Shown here: positions 1 to 4,889 of the stretch, piece after piece
How positions within the stretch are numbered: position 1 is the first letter of the stretch
Layout: every line of letters starts with the position of its first letter
Assembly (NCBI GenBank): GCA_913054485.1
Contig: CAJXHQ010000089.1
Coordinates: 1 to 8,868, forward strand
DNA: 8,868 nt
DNA from: an uncultured Paracoccaceae bacterium
GTDB taxonomy: Bacteria; Pseudomonadota; Alphaproteobacteria; Rhodobacterales; Rhodobacteraceae
Direction of reading: 5' to 3'
Made by a program: the position numbers and the translations under genes
Notes under the pieces: generated by a model
Seen by the model: the letters and a program-made list of their open reading frames with translations, nothing else
Databases searched by the model: none
What the model was told of the DNA's origin: nothing

Positions 1-317
<317 letters not shown>

Positions 318-340
318 GAAGCAGCTGCTTCCTTGATCCG

Positions 341-369
341 GAGGGCGCCCGCCTGGGCGCCCTCTTTTT
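341..369 (+). terminator. Rho-independent terminator of ilvC
   Basis: A perfect 10-bp stem, GAGGGCGCCC (341-350) pairing with GGGCGCCCTC (355-364), has a 4-base loop and is followed at once by TTTTT (365-369). It begins 23 bases after the ilvC stop. Nothing else is visible between here and the convergent lipoprotein terminator. Confidence 0.93.
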
Positions 370-430
370 GTGCTCTGCACCCTTGGGGCGGCTGGCTGCG
401 GAAGCGCGGGACGTCTCCCGGCGCCGAATC

Positions 431-467
431 AAAAGGGCGCTGGCAACGCGAGTGCCAGGTCAGCCCT
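431..467 (-). terminator. Probable intrinsic terminator of the SHOCT lipoprotein gene
   Basis: Read on the minus strand, AGGGC (467-463) pairs with GCCCT (438-434). Inside it CTGGCA (458-453) pairs with TGCCAG (445-440) around a 7-base loop, and TTTTGATT follows. The outer stem is offset by a bulge of four bases against one. The stop codon TGA (462-460) lies inside the bulge, so the hairpin overlaps the end of the gene. Confidence 0.65.
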
Positions 468-666
468 CTGCTGCCAGGATCTCCTCGCGTTTCTCTTCAT
501 ATTCCGACTGGCTGATCGCGCCCGCATCATAGGCGGCTTTCAGATCGGTCAGCTGTTGGCCGGTGGAGACTGCAATGACAGTGGCCTCGGATTGGGACTT
601 TCGTCCGCACGCCGTCAGCGCGAGCGCGGCACAGAGAAGGATGGCGGTGACTTTTGCTGTATTCAT
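460..666 (-). CDS. Small lipoprotein with C-terminal SHOCT-type motif
   Basis: A 68-residue protein. Residues 1-19 form a signal peptide with a Lys near the N-terminus and a hydrophobic core. It ends in the lipobox LTAC with Cys20, so the mature protein should be a lipid-anchored envelope protein only ~49 residues long. The rest ends in QLTDLKAAYDAGAISQSEYE plus EKREEIL (residues 38-64). This pattern, with 'DAGAIS..EYE.K', is typical of the short C-terminal (SHOCT) domain, thought to mediate oligomerisation or targeting. The ATG at 666-664 is chosen because the signal peptide starts there; the longer open frame upstream is antisense to the exporter. The ribosome site is weak, with only GGATCC ~5 bases upstream. 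The gene is divergent from the exporter at 811 and convergent with ilvC. Its exact function is unknown. Confidence 0.8.
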   Translation of the reverse strand: MNTAKVTAILLCAALALTACGRKSQSEATVIAVSTGQQLTDLKAAYDAGAISQSEYEEKREEILAAEG

Positions 667-754
667 TTGAGGATCCAATATTTTTGTGAAGTCTGCGTCA
701 AATCTGATCTCTGCAAGGCAGATTCGCAATGGCTGTGTTTCCGCTCCCGGTTGC

Positions 755-802
755 TTGACCCGGCTTGCAATCCGGGCTTGAAGGCACTGTTGCAAGAAAG
801 GA
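755..802 (+). promoter_or_regulatory. Possible promoter/operator of the DMT exporter with paired TTGCAA sites
   Basis: TTGACC (755-760), 17 bases, then TTGAAG (778-783) is a plausible but weak sigma70-type arrangement, with only 3 of 6 matches at -10. The self-palindromic hexamer TTGCAA occurs twice, at 765-770 between the two boxes and at 790-795. As CTTGCAA/TTGCAAG they form a 7-bp inverted repeat. The right copy abuts the ribosome site AGAAAGGA (795-802) of the gene starting at 811. It could be an operator or an RNA hairpin at the ribosome site. No regulator is identified. Confidence 0.3.
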
Positions 803-810
803 CGCCGCGC

Positions 811-1737
811 ATGCCCGACATCACACCACGCAGCTGGCTGATGATCGCCATCCTGGGTTTCACCTGGGGCGGCACCTTCCTGATCATCGAGATCGCGCTG
901 CGCGGCATCACCCCTTTTTGGCTGGCTGCCAGCCGTATCACATTCGGGGCGGCGCTGACGGTGCTGGTCTGGCAGATGCGCGGCGGCAAGCTGTTCGAGG
1001 CCCCGCTGGCACCCGCGCAGCGCCGGGACCTGGCGGTGATCGGCCTGCTGAGCTCGGCGATCCCCTTCATGCTGCTCAGCTGGGGGCAGCAGTTTGTCAC
1101 CTCCGGGTTTGCCGGTGTTTCCATGGCCTCGGTGCCGCTGATCGTGTTGCCGCTGGCGCATTTCTTCGTGCCGGGCGAGCGGATGAGCTGGCGGCGGTTC
1201 CTGGGCTTCATTGCAGGCTTTGCCGGCGTGGCGCTCCTGATCGGCGGCCAGGCGCTGAATTCCAGCGGTGCGGCGCTGGAAATGCCGGGCCGCATCGCCT
1301 GTGTCGCCGCGGCCAGCTGCTATGCGGTCAGGTCGGTCATGATGCGCCGGCTGCCTGCGGTGAACCCAATCGGCCTGTCTGCGGTTCTGCTGCTGATCGG
1401 CGCTGCAGGTGTCGTTCCGGCGGCGCTGATCGTTGAGGGGCTGCCGTCCGCGCTGGACATGCAGACCTTTGCCGCCGTGGCAGTGCTGGGGCTGATCCCG
1501 ACTGCGGCAGCCAATTTGCTGCGGGTGGCCGTGGTGCGCACCGCCGGTCCCGTCTTCATGAGCCTGGTTAACTTCCAGGTGCCGGTCTGGTCGGTTCTGC
1601 TCGGCGCGCTGATCCTGTCCGAGCAGCTGCCCGGCAGCCTGATCTGGGCGATGCTGCTGATCCTTGCCGGTGTCGGCCTCAGCCAGTACGGGGCGCTGAA
1701 GCGCCTGTTTGCCCGCGCCCCCGCTTCTTCTGTTTGA
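811..1737 (+). CDS. EamA/DMT-superfamily transporter (RhaT/YdcZ-like drug-metabolite exporter)
   Basis: A 308-residue inner-membrane protein with about ten hydrophobic helices arranged as two EamA repeats, roughly residues 8-145 and 158-298. Each repeat ends in the family's usual pattern: 'PGERMSWRRFLGFIAGFAGV' (residues 121-140) in the first, and 'LSEQLPGS' followed by a Gly-rich helix (269-290) in the second. The N-terminal 'FTWGGTFLIIEIALRGITPF' (17-36) is typical of family members that export amino acids or other metabolites; the substrate cannot be read from sequence. ATG 811 is chosen because AGAAAGGA lies 8 bases upstream and the first helix starts right after it. The open frame runs further upstream only as antisense of the lipoprotein. 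It appears to be a single-gene transcript, ending in a small hairpin with TTTT. Confidence 0.9.
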   Translation: MPDITPRSWLMIAILGFTWGGTFLIIEIALRGITPFWLAASRITFGAALTVLVWQMRGGKLFEAPLAPAQRRDLAVIGLLSSAIPFMLLSWGQQFVTSGFAGVSMASVPLIVLPLAHFFVPGERMSWRRFLGFIAGFAGVALLIGGQALNSSGAALEMPGRIACVAAASCYAVRSVMMRRLPAVNPIGLSAVLLLIGAAGVVPAALIVEGLPSALDMQTFAAVAVLGLIPTAAANLLRVAVVRTAGPVFMSLVNFQVPVWSVLLGALILSEQLPGSLIWAMLLILAGVGLSQYGALKRLFARAPASSV

Positions 1738-1756
1738 AAATATCCCCGCCGGAGGC
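1723..1756 (-). repeat. Intergenic GC-palindrome/TATTT element, copy 1
   Basis: On the minus strand this begins GCCTCCGGCGGGGATATTTT and continues into an A/G-rich tail that includes the last codons of the exporter. It matches copy 2 (4848-4882, plus strand) at about 15 of the first 19 bases, with the shared skeleton GCCT-CGGCG-G--TATTT. Both copies sit between convergent genes. Confidence 0.45.
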
Positions 1757-1765
1757 TCCGGTTTT
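1749..1765 (+). terminator. Small intrinsic terminator after the exporter
   Basis: CCGGA (1749-1753) pairs with TCCGG (1757-1761) around a GGC loop and is followed by TTTT (1762-1765). It starts 11 bases after the exporter stop codon. The stem is only 5 bp but all strong pairs except one. It overlaps the repeat element, so the element itself may serve as the terminator. Confidence 0.55.
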
Positions 1766-1790
1766 CCGCAGGAAGGCCGGACAGCGGCGC

Positions 1791-2987
1791 TTACTTCACG
1801 CCAAGACCCATCTGCATCAGCGTCCGGGGCACCGGGGCCAAGGAATAGAGTGCGTTGAGGCCAAAGGCGCGCAGATCGCGCAGCGGGCGCGGCGCCAGCA
1901 TGGAGGTGCGGTTCAGCAGGTCGATGCCGCGGATGCGCAGCATGATCTCGGCATGGCGGGCCTTGTGATAGGCCTTCAGCATCTGTGCGTCTCCCAGCCC
2001 CTCAGGGCGCGCATCAGCCAGTTTAAGCAGGGCGCGCAGATCGCCCAAAGACATGTTCAGCCCCTGCGCGCCGATCGGCGGCACCACATGGGCGGCCTCG
2101 GCGATCAGCGCCAGCCTCTCGCCGTAAAGCCGCTGTGCCGATTGGCTGATGATCGGCCAGATGGTGCGGCGCGAGGCCAGCGTCAGATGCCCGAAGAGGC
2201 CGCAGCTGCGTTCGGTCATGGCGCCTTCAAAATCAGCCTCAGAGAGGTCCAGCAGGCGCTGCGCCTCAGGGCCGCGCTCCATCCAGACCACTGCCGAGGA
2301 GGGCTTGCCTTGGTAGTCCGGCAGCGGCACCAGCGTGAAAGGCCCGCCGGAGCGGTGGATCTCGGTTGAGACATTCTCATGCGGCACTTTGTGGGTGACG
2401 GCAAAGGCCAGCGCCTTCTGGCCGTAGCGGGTGGTTTTCACCTTGATACCCGCGGCCTCGCGCATCGGCGATCCGCGCCCGTCGGCGGCGACCACAAGCC
2501 GCGCCTCTGCGGTGGTGCCGTCGCTCAGGCGGACCTGTGCTTCGCTGGTTCGGGTGAACAGTGCCGTAGTGGCGGTGCCGGGTCGGAAATCCACATTGGG
2601 CAGCGCGTCCAGGTGGGCGGAAATCTCACGCCGCAGCAGCCAGTTGGGCAGGTTCCAGCCAAAAGGTTTGCCGGAGATATCGGCGGCATTGAAATCCTTC
2701 ACCACCCGCGGCTCGGGGCGCTCGCCGCCCGCATCGACGATGCGCATGATCTGCAAGGGTGCCGCGTCACCGGCCATGCGGGACCACAGGCCGCAGTCTT
2801 CCAGCAGCTCCTGGGCGGGCTGGAGAAAGGCCGTGGTGCGCAGGTCGGAGCCCGCGGCGTTGCGCTCGGTTACCGGCAGGGCGGGATCGACGCAGATCAC
2901 CTTCAGCCCGCGGGCCCCAAAGGCGGCGGCTGCAGTCAGCCCGGCAATGCCGCCGCCCGAGATCAGGATGTCACAGGTTTCACCCAT
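1791..2987 (-). CDS. UbiH/UbiF/COQ6-family FAD-dependent monooxygenase (ubiquinone-type ring hydroxylase)
   Basis: A 398-residue flavoprotein hydroxylase, probably acting on a polyprenyl-benzoquinone precursor of ubiquinone. It has the Rossmann FAD motif DILISGGGIAGL (residues 6-17, GxGxxG as G11-G16), the central 'VVAADGRGS' (165-173, DG motif contacting NADPH/FAD), and the C-terminal FAD site 'LIAEAAHVVPPIGAQGLN' (294-311). In the last, the usual Gly-Asp is Ala296-Glu297; the rest of the motif is intact, so activity is not excluded. Length is normal for the family. ATG 2987 directly precedes the FAD motif, so no later start is possible; upstream there is only a weak GGG-containing ribosome site. 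Which ring position it hydroxylates (UbiH, UbiF, UbiI or UbiL role) cannot be told from sequence. It may share a transcript with the small membrane-protein gene 82 bases upstream. Confidence 0.88.
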   Translation of the reverse strand: MGETCDILISGGGIAGLTAAAAFGARGLKVICVDPALPVTERNAAGSDLRTTAFLQPAQELLEDCGLWSRMAGDAAPLQIMRIVDAGGERPEPRVVKDFNAADISGKPFGWNLPNWLLRREISAHLDALPNVDFRPGTATTALFTRTSEAQVRLSDGTTAEARLVVAADGRGSPMREAAGIKVKTTRYGQKALAFAVTHKVPHENVSTEIHRSGGPFTLVPLPDYQGKPSSAVVWMERGPEAQRLLDLSEADFEGAMTERSCGLFGHLTLASRRTIWPIISQSAQRLYGERLALIAEAAHVVPPIGAQGLNMSLGDLRALLKLADARPEGLGDAQMLKAYHKARHAEIMLRIRGIDLLNRTSMLAPRPLRDLRAFGLNALYSLAPVPRTLMQMGLGVK

Positions 2988-3069
2988 TGAAGCTGCCCTT
3001 GTTGTTTCCTAACACATGTGACCTGCCGCTGCCGGATTGGCAAGACGGCAAGCTGCCGCGCAGGCCGGT

Positions 3070-3256
3070 TCAGCCGCGGCTGATAACGGCCAGAACCAGG
3101 TACATCAGCGGCACCTTGGCCACAGCGGGCAGATAGAGGCCCGGCAGGCCCCAGGTTATGGCCGAAGCGGCCCAGAAGGCAGCGTAGACTGCAATGGCTG
3201 CAAAGAGCGTCCAGACGGCGGGGCCGGGGGCGGCGGGGGGCGGTGGCGTGGCTCAT
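3070..3256 (-). pseudogene. Small two-helix membrane protein, frame broken in a C run
   Basis: Reading from ATG 3256-3254 gives MSHATAP and then a non-natural Arg/Pro/Cys-rich frame. Shifting by one base at the run of six C (3240-3235) gives a convincing 61-residue membrane protein. It has a Pro/Ala-rich start and a first helix AVWTLFAAIAVYAAFWAASA (residues 13-32). After a TWGLPGLYLP turn comes a second helix, VPLMYLVLAVIS, then RG and TGA at 3072-3070. A ribosome site GGGGAG lies 7 bases before the ATG, so start and body belong together across a single extra base. This could be a sequencing error in a G/C homopolymer, a true frameshift mutation, or slippage-dependent expression. It lies 88 bases after the nucleotidase gene on the same strand. 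The family is not recognised. Confidence 0.62.
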
Positions 3257-3344
3257 GCGGGGTCTCCCCGTTCTGCTGATACCGGCCTGTGCCTTAAGGC
3301 GCGGTGCAGGTCAGCGGAACCGGGGGCGGGCAGCGCTTCGGCGA

Positions 3345-3989
3345 TCAGGCGAGATTGCGGAGAAAATTGGCGAGATCGCGGGTGTGGTACTGGATGTGAT
3401 CCGCCTCATGCGGGTCGTCGGCCACATGCACAGTGCGCATGCCCATGGCGTGAGGGGCGGTCAGGTTGCGCGGGTCATCTTCGAACATGGCCGCTTCCGG
3501 CGCCGCAACGCCAGCCCTGGCAAAAACCTGGTCGAAGGCGGCCCGCTCGGGCTTGGGTCGGTAATCCGCGTGCTCGACGCCATAGATTCCATTGAACAGT
3601 CCGGACAGGCCGCGCGCCTCCAGTACCCGGCGCGCATAGGGGGCAGAGCCATTGGTATAGACGATCTTCTGGCCGGGCAGGTTGCGGATGCTTGCGGCGA
3701 GTACGGTGTCTTCCTCCAGGTGCGCAAGCGAGATATCATGGACCGCGTCCAGGTAGGGCTCCGGATCCACGCCATGCTCGCGCATCAGCCCGGCCAGCGT
3801 GGTGCCATGGGTCCGCCAGTAGTGGCCGCGCAGGTGGTCGGCCTCGGCCTCGGAGACCTTCAGCGTCTCCATTACATATCCGGTCATCTTCACCTCGATC
3901 TGGCCAAAAAGATTGGCCGAGGGGTGATAGAGTGTGTTGTCCAGATCGAAGACCCAGTGGCAGACGGAGTTGAACGCGTGTTTGACCAT
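3345..3989 (-). CDS. HAD-superfamily hydrolase, pyrimidine 5'-nucleotidase type
   Basis: A 214-residue cytoplasmic phosphatase resembling the SDT1/YjjG-like pyrimidine 5'-nucleotidase group, which dephosphorylates UMP/CMP-type nucleotides. All four HAD motifs are visible. Motif I is VFDLDNTLY (nucleophile Asp15 and acid/base Asp17), motif II is IVYTNGS (Thr112), motif III is YRPKPE (Lys146), and motif IV is MFEDDPRN (Asp171, Asp172, Mg2+ ligands). A helical cap fills residues ~25-100. ATG 3989 is preferred over an in-frame TTG at 4025 because it puts motif I at residue 14, as is usual, and TTAGG lies ~9 bases upstream. That AGG is the edge of a partial palindrome (3999-4022). It is divergent from the GntR regulator. 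The precise substrate is inferred from family resemblance only. Confidence 0.87.
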   Translation of the reverse strand: MVKHAFNSVCHWVFDLDNTLYHPSANLFGQIEVKMTGYVMETLKVSEAEADHLRGHYWRTHGTTLAGLMREHGVDPEPYLDAVHDISLAHLEEDTVLAASIRNLPGQKIVYTNGSAPYARRVLEARGLSGLFNGIYGVEHADYRPKPERAAFDQVFARAGVAAPEAAMFEDDPRNLTAPHAMGMRTVHVADDPHEADHIQYHTRDLANFLRNLA

Positions 3990-3998
3990 GGGAACAGA

Positions 3999-4022
3999 CC
4001 TAAGCGCTTGCGCTGTGTTAGG
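3999..4022. promoter_or_regulatory. Nested inverted repeat between the nucleotidase and GntR genes (candidate operator)
   Basis: CCTAA (3999-4003) and TTAGG (4018-4022) form an outer inverted repeat. AGCGC (4003-4007) and GCGCT (4010-4014) form an inner one with a TT centre. It lies in the 110-bp divergent region, 10 bases upstream of the nucleotidase ATG, and covers that gene's TTAGG ribosome site. It may be an operator for the adjacent GntR regulator or an mRNA hairpin. It does not match the FadR consensus closely. Confidence 0.3.
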
Positions 4023-4041
4023 CAATAAGCGCGCCGCAGGC

Positions 4042-4071
4042 TTGATTGCCGGGCGCAGGCAGGGCTACACA
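4042..4071 (+). promoter_or_regulatory. Weak candidate promoter of the GntR gene
   Basis: TTGATT (4042-4047), an 18-base spacer and TACACA (4066-4071) give a marginal -35/-10 pair. A transcript starting ~4078 would use ATG 4100 rather than the in-frame ATG 4073, in agreement with the protein alignment expectation. Evidence is weak. Confidence 0.22.
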
Positions 4072-4099
4072 TATGCGGTTGATATTGGGATGTAATCAC

Positions 4100-4750
4100 A
4101 TGAGCCTGAGCCGGTCGAACCAGAAAGACGCCTATCACCTGATCCTGGAGGCGATTGACACCGGGATCTACAAGCCCGGCGACCGGCTGGTGGAAAGCGA
4201 TCTGGCCGAGCGTTTCGGCGTGTCGCGCACTCCGATCCGTGAGGCGCTGCAGCGGCTGGAGACGCAATCGCTGCTGGAACGTGACGGGCGTTCACTGATC
4301 GTGGCTTCGCTGGATCACAATCAGATGGCCGAGCTGTATGTCGTGCGCAGCGAGCTGGAAGGCCTCGCGGCCCGGCTGGCGGCGCGCCATGCGACCGAAG
4401 AGGAGATCACGGTGCTGCAGGAAATGGTGGCGGCGGACGACGCGCTGGTCGATCAGCCGAGCGAGCTGGCCCGCGCCAACCGCCGCTTCCACGAGCAGAT
4501 CCACCTGGCCAGCCACAACCGCTACCTGGTGCAGCAGCTGGACCTGGTGCACAGGACGATGGCGCTGATGGCGACCACCTCTCTGGCGGCGGAAGGCCGG
4601 GGCGAGATTGCCCAGAACGAGCACCGCAGCATTGTCGATGCCATTGCCCGGCGCGATGAGGCCGCGGCAGGCAAGGCGTTGAAAGACCACATCTCTGTGG
4701 CCTTCAAGACCCGTCTCAAACAGGACGCCAGCGGCCGGGAAACCCGCTAG
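4100..4750 (+). CDS. GntR-family transcriptional regulator, FadR/FCD subfamily
   Basis: A 216-residue DNA-binding regulator. Residues 5-70 are the winged helix-turn-helix, with the family signature GIYKPGDRLVESDLAERFGV (22-41) followed by SRTPIREALQRLE. Residues ~78-203 are the all-helical FCD ligand domain. The usual metal/ligand-binding residues are present: Asn127 and His131 in 'ANRRFHEQI', His175 in 'NEHRSIVDAI', and His197 in 'KDHISV'. Such proteins respond to carboxylic acids or sugar acids; the effector here is unknown. ATG 4100 is chosen because 'MSLSRSNQKDAYHLI' is the typical N-terminus and GGGA lies 8 bases upstream. ATG 4073 also has an AGGG site and cannot be excluded. It is divergent from the nucleotidase, with a candidate operator between, and no metabolic operon is adjacent, so its targets may lie elsewhere. 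Confidence 0.9.
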   Translation: MSLSRSNQKDAYHLILEAIDTGIYKPGDRLVESDLAERFGVSRTPIREALQRLETQSLLERDGRSLIVASLDHNQMAELYVVRSELEGLAARLAARHATEEEITVLQEMVAADDALVDQPSELARANRRFHEQIHLASHNRYLVQQLDLVHRTMALMATTSLAAEGRGEIAQNEHRSIVDAIARRDEAAAGKALKDHISVAFKTRLKQDASGRETR

Positions 4751-4764
4751 TCAGAGGGTCCGAA

Positions 4765-4796
4765 AAGGGCGCGCTCCCGCCCCCTCAAGAGCCCTT
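4765..4796. terminator. Possible bidirectional terminator between convergent genes
   Basis: AAGGGC (4765-4770) pairs with GCCCTT (4791-4796) around a 20-base GC-rich loop. On the minus strand the stem is followed by TTTTCGG; on the plus strand only TTGTC follows. It lies between the GntR stop and the glycosyltransferase stop. The long loop makes it a weak call. Confidence 0.3.
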
Positions 4797-4824
4797 GTCG
4801 GGCGCTTTCAGGGTTGGGCCGCGC

Positions 4825-4849
4825 GCCGCGCCTTGCGGCCCGGCGCGGC
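4825..4849. repeat. GC-rich hairpin in a convergent intergenic region
   Basis: GCCGCGCC (4825-4832) pairs perfectly with GGCGCGGC (4842-4849) around a 9-base loop. It directly precedes the TATTT-type repeat copy 2. No T tract follows, so it resembles a repeat-element palindrome more than a classical terminator. Confidence 0.5.
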
Positions 4850-4882
4850 CTGCGGCGCGAGTATTTCAGGAAAGGTGAAAGC
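4848..4882 (+). repeat. Intergenic GC-palindrome/TATTT element, copy 2
   Basis: Starts GCCTGCGGCGCGAGTATTTC and continues AGGAAAGGTG with an A/G-rich tail, ending 7 bases before the glycosyltransferase stop codon. It resembles copy 1 (1723-1756, opposite strand). Both lie between convergent genes with the A/G-rich side at or just beside a gene end. Confidence 0.45.
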
Positions 4883-4889
4883 AGCGGGG

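Noticed and set aside
370..810. Upstream extension of the exporter frame by 147 codons
   Set aside because: It runs antisense through the lipoprotein gene, has no ribosome site and no family-like sequence; ATG 811 has a good site.
667..1161. Upstream extension of the lipoprotein frame
   Set aside because: It is antisense to the exporter and would bury the signal peptide and lipobox in the middle of a protein.
3013..3020. CACATGTG palindrome upstream of the UbiH-type gene
   Set aside because: An isolated 8-base palindrome with no second site or promoter context.
3194..4028. Plus-strand open frames opposite the nucleotidase gene
   Set aside because: They lack recognisable domains, while the minus strand carries all four HAD motifs.
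4090..4101. ATGT-N4-ACAT inverted repeat at the GntR start codon
   Set aside because: The arms are only four bases and the motif is too common to support as an autoregulatory operator.
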